Assembly: GCF_000972845.2 (NCBI RefSeq)
Contig: NC_040018.1
Span: 3,329,632 to 3,393,631, forward strand
From: Larimichthys crocea
Lineage: Eukaryota > Chordata > Actinopteri > Sciaenidae
Length of the DNA: 64,000 nt
Direction: 5' to 3'
Below are positions 1-13,560 of the stretch, one piece after another. Position numbers and translations under genes: made by a program. The notes beneath the pieces are model-generated. The model had not been told where the DNA came from. It did no database searches and was given only the letters and a program-made list of their open reading frames with translations. Position 1 is the stretch's first letter. Each line of letters starts with the position of its first letter.

Positions 1-2579
1 CATAAGCCACATTATACCAAATGCCTCAGCCCACACAGCAAAACCACAGATTCAGATATTGAATTAGAAGAATGGCCATGGCCCACAAAGTTCATAGTCT
101 TCAGTTGCTCAGGAAATCCTCATCGAGAGTTTTTATTTTTTATTTTATTTGGAACACTTTAATATTGCTCTTTCCAGTCATAAACACCGCCTGTAGTCAC
201 CTTGACCTTAGTGAATGTTTAGCTTGATTTGTGTGCCTTCCCTCCACTTCCTGGAGGCTTTTGGGATTTGTTGTCACTTTTGATATTGAGTATAAAGTAA
301 AGCTTACTTTTACCGCAAGTGCAGTAGAGGTTGGAGAGTTGTGGTTGGAATGAATGCAACTGGTCTTAGTAGTGAAAGGATCAAATTCTGCAGTGAGAGC
401 CTTATTGGCTGTTTTTCATCAACTCCTTTTGATGTTTTTCCTCTGAGTTCTCACTAAGAGGCAGTTTCCCCCGTCGGTTGTGTTTCATTTACTATTGCAT
501 TGTTGTATAGACCCGGGGGCGCGAATTACACCCATGTAAAACTGGTAATATCAGTCTTATCTGAGCATTTCCCGTAACCGACAGTCCTAATCAACAAAAG
601 TGTGTTTTTTAAATAATCCCTGAGGCTAATCAAGGTTCATGTTAACCTCAAGAATCCATGCTGGGAGTATAAATGCCATGTTGTTCCACCTTTTACTAGA
701 ATAGATTGGAGATTCGATGAGTAATAGCACTCCCACTTTCAAGTATTTTTATTTCATTAGGTTGTCATAATTTAAAAACTAGCTCTTTTCTAACATAAAA
801 GATCTTTCTTTAATCTATATAATTGCATTAATGTGTCGTGTTTTTATAGATTTTGATCTCTAAAAAGTAATTTTGATGGCTGTTTCGATGTTATTTATGT
901 AGTTTAGTTTGTAAGGTGTACTGTAACTCAAATCTTTTTAATGCATTTCATTACAATGAATCAAAAACAGCGAGCTTTACGACCTAAGTGTGGGTCGTAT
1001 CTGCAGGATGTAAAAGCATGCAAACCTGGTTGTAGTTTATTTTAACATGTGTGTCACTGTTAAAAAATAATTTAACCTTCTGAAACAAAAACATTGTAAT
1101 ATAACACATTAAGAATTGACGTGATGGTTTTTCTACAGGGACACAAAACACGTTGGTCTACTTTTTTTTTTTTGTGTGTGTGTGCAAAAAAGCAATCACA
1201 AATCTGTCAAACAAAGCCCCTGTCATGCTTTGTCTCTCTCCCTCCTCTAAGCTTTCCACGAGGTGTGTTGCTGTGTCTGGATCGGCTCGCTATGAGGGGA
1301 GGCATGTGTGGGGGGAAGGGAGCTAAAAAGGCTTGTACAACTAATTCAGCTCATGAAAGACTTATGCAGCGAGAGCAGCTGTCTTCCATTGTCAGCCTGC
1401 AAATTTCCAGTGTGCCTCATTTCGCCTCTCAATGCGTGAGTAGCAAGAAGAGCCGTGGAACAGAGAGGAAACAACCCAAAATAAGAAGAGAAATCTAAAT
1501 ATCAAGACTTTCCTCGCACTAACTAGATGTAGGCTTACTTCTGTTTCTTCTATTTAAAACGGTGGTGGGTGTGCGGTTGGACCATGGTCTAATAATAAAC
1601 CATGAGACTATTCAGACCCAGAGTGCAGTATGCAGATAGATAAAAAGGACTCTGCTGTGGTGAGAGGGGAGAGAGAGGGCATGTGAGGGGTAAGAGGAGG
1701 AGGAGGAGATGGAGAAGGGGGGCAAAGAACTGCGTGAGATTAGGAGAGGAGAGGAGGGAGCATTGAACAGTGTTATGAATGGATAGAGTCTTTAACCCCC
1801 CAACACACTGAATAGTTTGTCACAGGCTGCTGCGGCTGTATGTGGAATGAGAGGAGCTGGCTGAGAGCTCTTGGATTCCTGAATCCTTGAGGCATGTGGT
1901 CTGATTAGCAGAACAAAACCCACACAGTGGGGAGGAGCAGACGTGGCTTTTTTTTTCCTCCTTCTTCTCCCCCCTCAACTGGAATTTTCTACCAGTGAGA
2001 GAAGAGGTGGCTCAAAGTTTGTACTGACTTGCTACGGTTGTAAAAGATTTCGCAGACTACGTTCGGGGATTTCTTCAGTTGTTGCTGAAGGCTTTGTTTC
2101 TGCACAATCTCTATTGTTACAGCCATGTGAAAAGAATTTCCTCCACTTAATTCTCTCTCGCTCATAGCGGACCGCTGAAAATTTGTATGTTTTACAGCGC
2201 GCATGTTAAAATAATTACCGATATCGAAACAGGTTTGACCGTGAAACGCTTGATGAGAAAACATTTGAGAGAGCTTAACCGCTCGTGAAAGGTTTTTTAG
2301 TTTAACAAAGAGGAAGTTAACAGCAAGGCTGTGTTTGAGCAAGGAGTGATTATAGAGGATTACGTGCCTTGCCCTCCCCCTCTAATACTTTTTCTAAGGG
2401 GGTTGTTTGCTGCCAGTTTGTTGTTAAATGGACAAATTCAGAAAATAACTCAAATCTGCTGTGAAATTCCTCACTTCGTTGCACCATTGCTTCTTATCAA
2501 AGAGTATTTCTTTCCTCTGAGGTGTAATGTTCCCAAAATTTCTTCACATTAAAAGAACGAGTGCTATAATCTTTTTTTC

Positions 2580-3390
2580 AGATGGAATCAGATGAAATTA
2601 CAAATGTCTAGTCTAAAACTCATCTTAAACCTCCAGAGTCTTCTCGCCACTTTGCCTCCAGAACACCAAAATGCTGCAGTAGCCAGACTTCACACCCTCT
2701 GGAACAAATCCTGATATTTACTAGCTTCATATTTTAGCTATGACAACTTGTGACTTGTGTCAATAAAATGTCACAGTTCAGTATGTAAGAACGACGACAG
2801 GAAGCTTCCCGCATTATGGCTCTTTCTTCTTGGGTTATATAGATTTAAAAAGAGCTCAAAGTTTAGCTGTAACCAACAATTATTTTTGTAAGTTATTGAT
2901 GATTAATGATCATTAAACGTCAAATTTTTTTTGACCAACAGTCCAAACGGCTAAAATATTCAGTTTACTACAATGTCCACGAAAGGTGCCAACTCTTAGA
3001 AATATTCATATGCAATCAGATTAAATTACAAGCCTGTAGTCTTGCCACATCACCTCAGACACCCTCTGGAACTGATGTTTACTAGCGTGATGTTTTAGCT
3101 GCGACGTCTTGAGACATTGAGACTTGTCCGTGAAATGTTGTAGTACATACCTGCTACAGTTTAAAATTATGAATTATCAGTTATGTAGGAGCAATGACAT
3201 AAAGCTTCTCTCACTATGTTTCCTCAGGCTGTATAGCTTTAAATGAAATTCTAACTGCAAACAACAATTATTAAAGTTATTGATTAATCTGCCTATTATT
3301 TTTAAAAGTTATTGCTGAATTGTGACGTGAAACGTCATTAAACAGTCCAAAACCCAAAAATATTCAGTTTACCTCAACGTAAGACCAAGA
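2580..3390. repeat. two diverged, head-to-tail copies of one about 390-bp unit
   Basis: 2580-2975 and 2990-3390 share the same order of words: cacaccctctggaac / agacaccctctggaac, tttactagc, gatgttttagct / tattttagcta, aagctt, caacaattatt, aaacgtcatt / aaacgtcaaa, and cagtcc then aaaatattcagtttac then ggtgccaact. Divergence is high, so this is an old duplication. The 3' part of each unit (caacaattatt to tattcagttta) resembles the GATTAAT family at 12000-12215 and elsewhere. Confidence 0.7.
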
Positions 3391-5020
3391 AGGTGCCAAC
3401 TACAGTAGTTTCAGCTAAGTAGCAAGTGTGTTTGGGTGGGGTGAGAAATAAAGACCGAGATCGCCTTCAGCTAACAGCTGGCTGCTGCAATACACGCAAG
3501 TTAGAAGGAGTAATTTTCTTTTTTTTTGGATACCAAAAGACATTTGGAGACAGTAAGCGTGCTCGAGCTTGCTGCATGGACGAGTCAGGTTCTTAACTCA
3601 GTTCTGCAGAGCAGGTCCCACGGTGTGATTATCTATAATTGGCCTAAAATACCGCTTGACTGGTTGTATGGCCTTTTGGGAAAACAACACATTTGTCTGT
3701 GGCATGTTTGGTTTCAGTTTTGGATACTCGCGATGACGTTTCATTGGAGTGTTTCCCCTGAGATAATGAACAAAATGTATATAATAAAGCAAGGAGAGAG
3801 CCATATGTTTGTTTTTTCTGGGAAACCTGGACTTGGACTTACAGAGCCGTTTATTCATTAGTAAATGAATACAGTACAAATAACACAAGGGTTGCCTTTA
3901 CTTTTACAAACCCTAATATTGTTTATCATTAAAACCAGCAGAATCTTCTCATTCTTTTGGCGTAATCAAACAGTAAGAGTGTTTTTCTCCTAGGAGATCT
4001 TTGTGTTATTACAGTCATCTTTGTGTCGACTCCTTTCACACACAGCTAGACTTATAGTTATTTTACTCTCGGTTAAACCCTCACAGAGGTAGACAACTGA
4101 GCAAACACACATAATGGCTAATCCATTTTCTTATCTGTCAGATGGTGTTGTTTGGGGGGGTGGTGGTGGTGTGGAGGGTGTTAGTTGCTGGCTGAGGAGG
4201 TTTTTCCGGGCTTATCCCTCTCGTTACATTTTGCTGTATGTCAAAAAGGGCTGTCTGCCAAAAATAGAGCAGCAGTCCACTTTTCAGCCTGAGAAATTGG
4301 AGAAGCAAGTTAGATCATGCGCTCCGTCTTGCCTAAGAGCCAAATTCAGAGGTCAGCCTCGAGAGAAAAGCTTTTTATACGAGCTTTTCTCTAATCCAGT
4401 GACTAGCGTGCCCTGTTTTGAGCATAATTGAATGTCATCTGTTTATATATGAATAACGTCTTCTTGTATGTTAAAATACATGAGACAAATTTGGCTTCAT
4501 GTCGTGAGAAGTGTGCGTTTTGAGCTTTGCCGTGTTGTGTCTGTGCTCTGTGAGTGTGTGCATGCATGCTTCCGAAGCTTGGAAGTACAGATCTGAGATG
4601 AAAGGATTTTCTTTCCCATTCTAATCCACACAGACAGCTAGGCCCTTGTGATTATTCCCGCCCCCTTCTCTCCACTCATCTCTTTGAATGCAGGGCCTTT
4701 CTAATTCACCCTAAAAAGGGTTTCAAAAGGGGATTATACCGCTGATAGAAATTAAAGGGAGAACACGTCCGTCCTTTGGGACCAATGTCAAACATTCATG
4801 AGTCGATGGATGCTTGCACAATATAGGACAGGTTTGCATTTCACAGGGCTCTTTTTGTCAATACTAAACTCCTTTTATACAAAGCTTATTAATAATAATT
4901 TTTGAGAGGTTATCAATGTAAATGTTTGCTCGTTTGTGTTGCAAAATATCCCAAAGATTTGTTGATTGATTGCATGCAGACAGCAACACCAGAGCATACA
5001 AGGTTCCCCTTTGCATAGAG

Positions 5021-5561
5021 CACTGGTTCCTCAAATTGTGGTACAACCACCACTGGTAGTACACAGAGAAATCTCTGAAATATATATGTATTTTTCATTA
5101 AATAAATTAATTTAGAAACATTTAATACTACCTTAATACTTTTGTTTTGAATGAAAACACAAACTGTGAGATGGCAGGATCATTTTCTGTAATATTTTGT
5201 ATCAAAATCAGATTGCTCTGTCGTCACAGGCATGCAGTTAGTGCGCATATATCCATCTATGATTTGTTATGAGCTAAAATGTGACAGTAAGGAGGTAAAC
5301 AGAAACATAGTCTAAAAAAAACACTGCAATCGTGGCTCCAAATGTGAAATATTATGAAGATGTGTGGATCTCTTGTACCCAAGAAGCTCTTGATCTGGTT
5401 CTTGTTCAAAATTCAACAATGGTCGGCAAAATTCAAAAGCTTCTTTTTTATAAATAATCCTGCATCCTGCATGAACTATCTGTATCTTAGCAAGGCTAGC
5501 CTACGCTGTTACGATGGTGGATGAATATCTTCTGAAGTGGTACGAGTTTGAGAAATACTGA
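5021..5561. mobile_element. hAT-like inverted-repeat element, non-autonomous, copy 1
   Basis: Starts CACTGGTTCCTCAAATTGTG and ends GTTTGAGAAATACTGAC; the ends are imperfect inverted repeats of the CAGTGGTTCTCAAAC type typical of hAT DNA transposons. The interior shares tggtacaacc, gagaaatctctg, gaatg...aaac and the sub-terminal ggtac with the copy at 45794-46117. No transposase frame is present, so it is a deletion derivative. The hAT assignment is by terminus style only. Confidence 0.6.
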
Positions 5562-8500
5562 CAGAGAAATAAATACTGTCCTACGTGGAAAACTGATTTC
5601 CAGCAAGTAGATGTTCTATTATTGAAATTATGCAATTATCAAAGAACTTCAATCATTGTTATGATACTAAAAATGGTTTATTTATTGACGTCCTTGAACA
5701 GTATCATTAAATTAAACTGTTATGGGGATTAATAATGTTCTAGTCAATAAATTAGGATTTAAAAAAATGGTAAGAGTGCTTTGTTCCAGGCTTATTTACT
5801 GCCTTAGATTTACTAGTATTACATTGATGCCTTCATGTTAAACGTGCTGAGAGAAGCGTGTGTTTGAGAATGAGGTAGAGCATCATGTGGCTCGCTGACC
5901 TGGGCCTCAGTCCAACAACTTAATGCTTCATCACCGCTGAATCCCTCAAATCCTCAACCCCAATCTAATGCCCCTCAAGAGAAATAAATAGATAAATAAA
6001 CTATATATGTGCATTAAGTGTACAAACACTGCTGGATTGTACCGTTCTGCTGCCTTAACTGAAGTTTTGCGCTGCTGCCAAGTCCTTTTCAAACTCGATG
6101 ACATGGAACTATTTGACTTTGGCATCAAGGAGTCGGTCACTGTTTACACATTTTAAATTTATGCATCTGGCAGAGGCTCATTGACCAGGGCCAGACCCAT
6201 GAAGGGGCGGTGAGAACATTAAAATAACAATATATAAAGAGTTATGATGAAGTTATTATCTGCAGAATGACCATATAAACCAGCTGTACACTGCAGATGA
6301 CTCGACCAAACATTAACTTCAAAGTGCGTGTTAAGTCCGGGAAATATTTAGTGCCAAACAAGAAGCACGATAGACGATAGAGTTTTGCTTGTCCCCCCAT
6401 TTTCTGAGATATTTATGGACTAAATGTTAAAAAATATTAGAGTTGACAAGCTCTACCTGATATATTTTCTGCACCTTTAGCCTTTTATTCTTTTTTATCC
6501 AGCAAATCAAGTCATCTTAATACTGCAGACTCTTCCTTCAGACTTTTGATCCCTGTGTGTTATAGATTATCTTTATTTGCATGATTTACTCTGACTTAAA
6601 TGCCAGAAGTGATAAATGTAGGTTATCCTCTCCTTATACCTCTCCTCAAAAAATTGGTTGTTCGCCAATGACTTTTATAGTCTCCAGTGTGTGGGGTTTT
6701 GATTTTCTCGTGCTGTTTCTTTTCCTTAAACAAGAGTACCACATGCATCAAAGTCACCCCCTGCCACAGCGGTCCTTTTATGAATGCTGATACGCTCAAT
6801 GGAGACTGCATCAGTGACCTTGAATACAGAGGCGTTGCATTATCTGTTGTAGGCAGAGAAAGAATCTTCTGTCAAAACAGTGTTCATCCTGCTTGCTGTT
6901 TTTTTTTTTTTCCCTCCCATCTCTTTTCCAGACCCATTTGGTCAGCAGTCTTTTCAGTTGTTTTTTATTTATTGCAGTCATGGGTACGGCTGTGATGTGG
7001 GTAGTACTGCTGGAAAGAATTAAGCAACCATAACCGTGCAAAGAAAAACATTTAAGAAACCAGGTGGATGTTAGTCTTTATCAGAAGCCCAGTTGGTCAA
7101 CACCTTCTTCACACCAAAAGACATATTTTATTTTCCCCAATACACCCTAAAATGAATGTCTTTTGGACTCGGAGGAGACCCGAACCACTTGGAAACGACC
7201 CATGCAAACATGCAGAATCCACATTGTCTGTACAGTGGTGACAACTCATCGGACTCTGGCGAAATAACTGCAGGGTGGCTTGGCAAAAAACGAAGCTGAA
7301 CCTGGCTCAGCTTTTGCTCCAACACAATGAAACTTCATTTGGCAATAAAGGATTATAGGATTGTTGTGTGATAAGTTTCCAGAGTTGTAAAATCCTGCTT
7401 TATAGTATTATTAACCTTTTGTGCAGCGTTGGCATTGGATAAGCTTCCTGTTGGATGTATCACTCGAGCTACTGCAACGCTGTGTCGGTGTTTACAAAGC
7501 GATCACCGCATCTATGGCGCGCAATAAAAACTCCAAGCAAAAGATAAAGGTTGATAGGGACGGTATGTTACCGGGTCAGATAAACTAAATTACAACATAG
7601 CTGACCGGCCAACGTTGCCAGTTACACAATGGCAAATTTCTGATGTGCAAAGCGTAATGTACAAACGTGTTTGAACACATCCCTGTATGCAAACGCCTGA
7701 TGTGCCGGCAGACGTCGAACTTATCTGAACCTTTTGGGATCTCCCTGTTGCGACTGTGAAATCATTTTGTAATGTAAATAAATCAAGTAGACAGGCTTGC
7801 ATTTAGTTGGGTTACTGTTTTTGTCTCAGAGTACTTCACTGGTGCACAGATGGGCTGAGGGTTTGATAGCTTGGCATGTTAGGAATGGATATTATTTCCC
7901 TCCAGCTTGATATGCAGAGCAAGCTCCCTGAATTTGTGGTCCATGTAGATGTTTTTCTCTTTTGCTGAGATGACTTTTCACCCCACACCCAAAGAATGTC
8001 CAATTATCCAAGTATGTACTGTTTTTCCTGTGATCGCTAAATAGCCTTCTCCCCCCCTCGTCCGACAACATACTATTTCTAAACACCCCCCCGAAAGGAC
8101 TTCAGGGTGTTTGTTTAGCAACAAGAACAGCGGATGGGTGAGTGGATCAATAAAGGTGAAGTTAATATGGAAATGAGCTCCTCTCTGTAGGGGAGGCTGG
8201 GGAGTTGTTTAGTCCTTGGCGATGAGCTGAGCTCGCACATTCAATTATGTTTCGTAAGTGGGGCCTCTCTGTCCATCTGGAAAACTAAATTATACTTAAT
8301 CATATCCATTAGGTTTATGTATCCCTTGAAGAGCGAGACATTTTGCTGTTAAATCCATTCACATAAGTCATATGTCACACTTATTATGGTATTTTTATTG
8401 TTAATAATATAGCCAAGGATATTACTCTAAAGGTCCTGGTAATTAGTTTATTGCTGAATAATGTGACATTTTAATAAACCTTAAAAATATGATGCAAGAC

Positions 8501-8980
8501 TTCTTTGTTTCTGTGCTGCTTGACCTTCAGACTGTACTTCCTCTCCATTATGATCCGGGCTTTTGTCCTGATACAGTTAAGATGAATGTCAAGTCAGTTA
8601 CCTTTTAATGTATCCACTTGATTTTTGATATTCATATACTGCACATCGCGTTAGATGTGCCGTTGTTAGCCTTAGGCTCAGGGCTTAATGGTTTCTAGTG
8701 GAAGAGTAAGCATGGGAAAAACATTACTGACTTTTCAACTGAGGCTTGTTTGTTAGTTTATTTATTCCGATCTCATCTCAAATCTTATATTAGGTATTAA
8801 TTATTACTCCAAAGAGCCACAGTGGTGGGAATAAGCTTAAAATGTAAAATACAGTGTAAAATCTAATGTGATTTTTATAAAATAGTAACTCCCTTCTTAA
8901 TATCATCTACTAAAAGACATCTAAAAATGCAAGCCAGGCTGTTTTTAACTAACAATATATAATTTGGACCACCATCACTC

Positions 8981-9673
8981 TTAAAGGAATATTGTGTAGG
9001 ATTTAAGGTATCTAGTGGTGTAGTTACTAATTGCAACTCTCTCGCATTACCCTCTCCTTCTTAGCGTGAAGGATGGTGGCTGCAATAAACATGAAAGCCC
9101 CAATCTAGAGCCCTAAAGGACCAGGGTGTAGGATTTGTGGATTTTGTAGGATCTATCTGAGTAGTTGCAGCATGCAACCCTCTTTCACCTTTATCGCTTC
9201 ACTAACATGAAGGAGAAAATACAGCTTCTGCAAAATGCACCAAATACATCTTATGATAGCCAAAAAGACCTTTAGAGCCAGTGTTTAGTTTGTCTACTCT
9301 GGGCTACTGGAGAAACATGGTTTAGCATGGTGGACTAGTCTAAATACTGACTCTAGAGGGCCTTTCAAGTTTTGTTTCTACTTTACACGAGGTAGGTGAG
9401 GGTGATGTGAGGAGATTGCACTGCAGCGATTAAACACAGCTGCATTGACTTTGTTCAGAATATTTTCATCACTTTACATTGTCGTCAGATAGCTCTTTAC
9501 CTTTGGCACTAACCACAGAACACTAATCATATTCCTTTATTACGCTGCAGCTGTTTTTATGTGGCTAAAATACATTTAGTTACTGCCTCGTCTGTCTGCT
9601 GTAGGTAAAACGCTGACTTTATAGATAAGTACCTCACACAACCCCACTTCAAAACACCCAACTATCCCTTTAA
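8981..9673. mobile_element. TTAA-bounded inverted-repeat element, composite
   Basis: Begins TTAAAGGAATATTGTGTAGG and ends caactatcccTTTAA. It contains the family words tctagtggtgtag, agcgtgaagga, agagccagtgttt, gtttgtctactctgggctac and gagaaacatgg. A second start-like sequence (ctaaaggaccagggtgtagg) at 9113 suggests one copy inserted inside or beside another. Same family as 35722-36072 and 63593-63871. Confidence 0.6.
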
Positions 9674-10997
9674 GATACGCAGGACAAATAAAGATGGAGG
9701 TATCATCTGTGTTTATGGATAGCAGCTGCAGACAGCGAGGAGGATGGAGGAGAAGGGGTGGGGGGGTGACTACAATGACTGCACTGACTGTTTTATTTTT
9801 ATCAGGGCATTAGCAGATTAGGCACTCAAACTAACAAGGTCATCAAACTCTGATGGCTGAGAGCAGCAGACCTCTGCTAAGCGGCTGGCAGATAGAGGGG
9901 AGATTTGGTGTTATAGTGGGTTTCACTTTACCCTGGCTCCCTCGACATCACCGCAGCCCGGACTTATTAGTGCTTTTAATGATCTGAAGGGCATAGAGAT
10001 ATAATTTGTTTAGAGGTTCCCGACCAGCAGCTGCAGTCTGATGGCTTACTGTATTTTGCTGACACGTCGCCACATGTCCTTTGATTAAGCAAATGTCTTA
10101 AGAACATTCGAGAGCTCGATCTCCTTTGCCTGTTATGCCAAAGTGCATCTACTGAACAGTTTCAAACTGCTTTCAGATTGATTTGATATGTGCTGAAGTA
10201 GATTTATTTCCAGGTTGGCCTGCTTTGGCATGTTTTCACTCACAGAAAAAAGCTTCTCACGTAATTCCCTGGATTATTCTCAAGTCAGCCCAAGACTATA
10301 ATTATCAAAACAAGTCATAGACGTGCTGTGTGGGTCAGAAAATAAACTGGGGTGTAACTTAACCTGCTCCGCTTCTAACGACCTGCCTTTACAACTATTT
10401 TTCCTTCTCGCCGCTAAGTGTTGAAATTTCATGTGGCGCGAGCTACAGTATTCGTTGCCCCCGAGGTGCATTAAGGTGTAAAGGTCTATAGGGTTTTGAG
10501 GGAACTGCTCCAAGCACAGTAATAGTGCACATCACCGTCCATTAAGATAGACATGGTTCAGTAGGAGCTCTGTGAGACGGCCAGCACTGGAGGTCAATCA
10601 GAGTAGCAAGCCCCAGTTAAAGTAGCAGCATGAGGGGACAGCGCAGTGAATGCAGCTCTGCAGAACGAGGAGCTTGGTGCTCTCCTCCACATGTACAAAC
10701 ACAACCATGGCCTTAACCTCTGCACCTTTATCACCCGCTTATCTTTACTGTATGTAAAAATAGATTTTGGAAGCCGATCAAAGGATTCACGTTCATCTAT
10801 TCGCTGTAATATTTAGCTTCTTTTTTTTGCCGTAGTGCCAAATTCAAGTTAATATAACATTCATTCCTGTCATTTTAATGTCCCCGCAGTCTGGCACCCA
10901 CAGTGAAAGTGTCTATGCCCTATGCATGTAATCACTGGTTTCAGTTTGTTTGTGTCGACCCCTGTAAGTCAAAACAATAGAAAGTAATTTGGCATCC

Positions 10998-11000
<3 letters not shown>

Positions 11001-11028
<28 letters not shown>
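11001..11028. repeat. poly-T run of 28
   Basis: Simple homopolymer followed by a GT-rich stretch; could be the tail of a minus-strand retroposed sequence, but no body is recognisable to its left. Confidence 0.9.
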
Positions 11029-11034
<6 letters not shown>

Positions 11035-11999
11035 TGTGTGTGTGTTCATTGATATGTGGTTTAGGATTGTCTTTCTAATGTTTGAAGAAGCCACCACCCA
11101 CAGAAGAGAGTCAACACGAGGGAAGCAGACTAACAGAACATCTATAAATAGTTTGAGGTTGGGGGCTCTGGGGAAATCTCACAAGCCTGAATAACAACTT
11201 GTTTTTCTTGTATAATATGTGGGGGTAGTAAAATGTTCTTTGTTGCTTTACTGATAAGGTTTCTGGATAGTATGTCTAGGAGCGGCTATTTTTGCTCAAC
11301 TGCCTCTGTTTTGTTTTTTTTGTTTGTTTTTTTCAAATTCAGGAAGGTAGGTACCCGAAAAACTGTAGTTTTTGGTCTTGGTTGTCAACATTATGGTGAA
11401 CTGTAAACATCGAGTACACTACACAGGGCGCTGGATGTCTCTCTCCAGCCTGATCTCAAAGCCTGGGTCAAAGCCTCAGACTTGTAAGACACGAAGAGTG
11501 AATCATTGGTGTATGGGTGGGAATCTAGGTGGCTGAGCTGTTGATGACAGCCTCTCAGTTTGTTGTCAGGTTTCCCTTTGCTGTGAGATAAGATTTATGA
11601 CTATGGAGAGGGCTTGTGTGTGCGAGAGAGAGAGAAATCCTTGTAGGCTCAGCTTAGTTTATCTGGATTTCTGCTTCTCTTGTGTAGCCTCTCTCCCTGT
11701 CAGACGTAAGTGGGTGACCTTGGCAAGAATGTGGCTTATTGTTGTAATAGATACTGTTGTTGTCAAGTGACCTATGGTCGAAGTGGGAGGATGAGAAATG
11801 GGAGAAACGGAAAAAGGAGAAAATCCCCAATGGAATTTGGCAGAATCGGCATCCAGATAAACCCCCAGCTGATGACAAAATGAGTGTTTGACATATTTAC
11901 AATGTTAGACTGAGTTAACAGTATTTATTGGTGCGCTGAGGTTAACTTGAGATATCATATATTGCTGCTATAATCCACCCACTATCCACAGTGAAACCA

Positions 12000-12215
12000 A
12001 AGACTAGAGCTACTACAGTTAAGTCTATTAATCAATTAATCGCCATCCAATTCAGTGCTTTTATTTGTCATATATTTAGTTTTCGACTGTTTCTCAAAGA
12101 GGTCATCTCCAGCTGTGGGAAATTACATTTATTATCTGACATTTTACAGACAAAACAATGAATCGATTAGTTGAAACTGTAACCGTCAGATCAGTCGATA
12201 ATGAAAATTGCCCTT
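12000..12215. repeat. GATTAATCG-type dispersed repeat, copy
   Basis: attaatcaattaatcgccat, cgactgtttctcaaagagg, ttatctgacattttacagac, aacaatgaatcgattagttg: sequence of the style of a widespread fish repeat rich in ATTAATCGATTAG words. Related sequence occurs at 18770-18990, 27450-27680 and in both units at 2580-3390. Confidence 0.5.
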
Positions 12216-13059
12216 CTTTCTGATGTTTCATGTGTTAAGAACTCCCAGCCGCTAACCACTAACTGTACAAACCACAGACAATCTTATAACCAGGCCAAAC
12301 GAATAGTTTTGTTTCTCTTAATAGAGCAGAGACTCAGTATGTGCTGCTATTTAACGTGTTTTATCAGCAGTAAACACAATAAAGATGTTCAGGTTACTCT
12401 GCTTCAACATGGAGAGCTTTTAGTCATCCTGATACCCAACAGCCCACCCCAGTGCACTTCTAACCCAACCCCCACCCCCGTCATCTAACAAACAATAGCA
12501 GGCGTAGGCTCAAGGGAGCCGGATGAGCCAGAGAGAGAGGAAAGGAAGGAATTAGGTTGACAGGGTCAAGCTGAACCAAGACAAGAGAAACGTGTACCAA
12601 ACCACCTGCTGTGTGTAAGCCAGTCAAGCAACCAGGCATCCAGCTTGGCTGCCAGATCTCTGAGCTAAGCAGGTACAAATGATGTCAGTGTTTCTTAGAA
12701 AAATTTGTAGGTAATCTTTCCAGTTCCAGTCATTTGTTTTGAGCAGAAAATACTGGCACCCTCTAGGGATCATCCATCATCACCTTTGTCTTCCCATCTG
12801 TTGGTTAGCCTAGCTCTGTGTTCAGAGCATAGCTCGAGGCAATAATAAAGAGAGGAAAGGTTTAGTCAAGCCTACACAAAATACTGAAGTTAACTTACTT
12901 GTATTTAGCGCTTCACCTGCTTCATACACGCTAAATTAGTTTGTTTCAGAGCTTATGATTGCACAGAACAGTAATATTAACGAGTGACTAAAAGCTGAAT
13001 ATATTGTCGCCTTTTTCTGCAGTAAAAAGCTTGTTTGGGGGGTTTAAAGACCACATTGG

Positions 13060-13560
13060 CTACACTAGCAATGTGCCTCAAGGGATGGTAATATCTCAGC
13101 AGCTATCAGAAGCTCATGCACTTTTATACAGTTCATGATTCCCAGAGGATATACCTTAATGTCTTGGTTGATCTCCTGACTTATATTTTAACAGTGCCTC
13201 ATTATCATTTGTAGTTTTGAGTAAAATGCCTCAACTGGTGAATAAATTGGCATGAAATTGGGTGTGGCCTCTGAGGATGAACCACAATCTTTTTGGTGAA
13301 ACATGTAACATCGATTCAGTTTCAGTCTGTCCAATACTTTTGGTTCATTTGCCAAATACCTGTTAAAATAATGTCATTCCCGTCAGTCTCGGCTGTACTC
13401 GTGTTTAGTGCCAATTAGCAGATGTTAGGATGTCAACACGCTAAACTAGGAGAGTGGTAAACATCTTCCCAGCTAATTTTAGCGCTGTAGCATGCAGACA
13501 TTAGCATTCAGCTCAGTAAGTACAGCTTCACAGCGGGTGCTGTGTTTGAATATGTGAAGC
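13060..13560 (-). repeat. dispersed repeat with AAATTTCATGCCAA / GTATTGGAC words
   Basis: aattggcatgaaattgggtg, gaggatgaaccacaatcttt, ccaatacttttggttcattt, gccaaatacctgt, gcatgcagacattagcattc. This order is that of a common fish interspersed repeat as I recall it. A shorter, oppositely oriented piece occurs at 20625-20770 (gctaatgggaatgtttacag, gtatttggca, ggtggcactagaggaaaagt). Confidence 0.5.

Noticed and set aside
7590..8086. Minus-strand frames of 64-70 codons
   Set aside because: Length expected by chance; sequence in a large intron without any protein signature.
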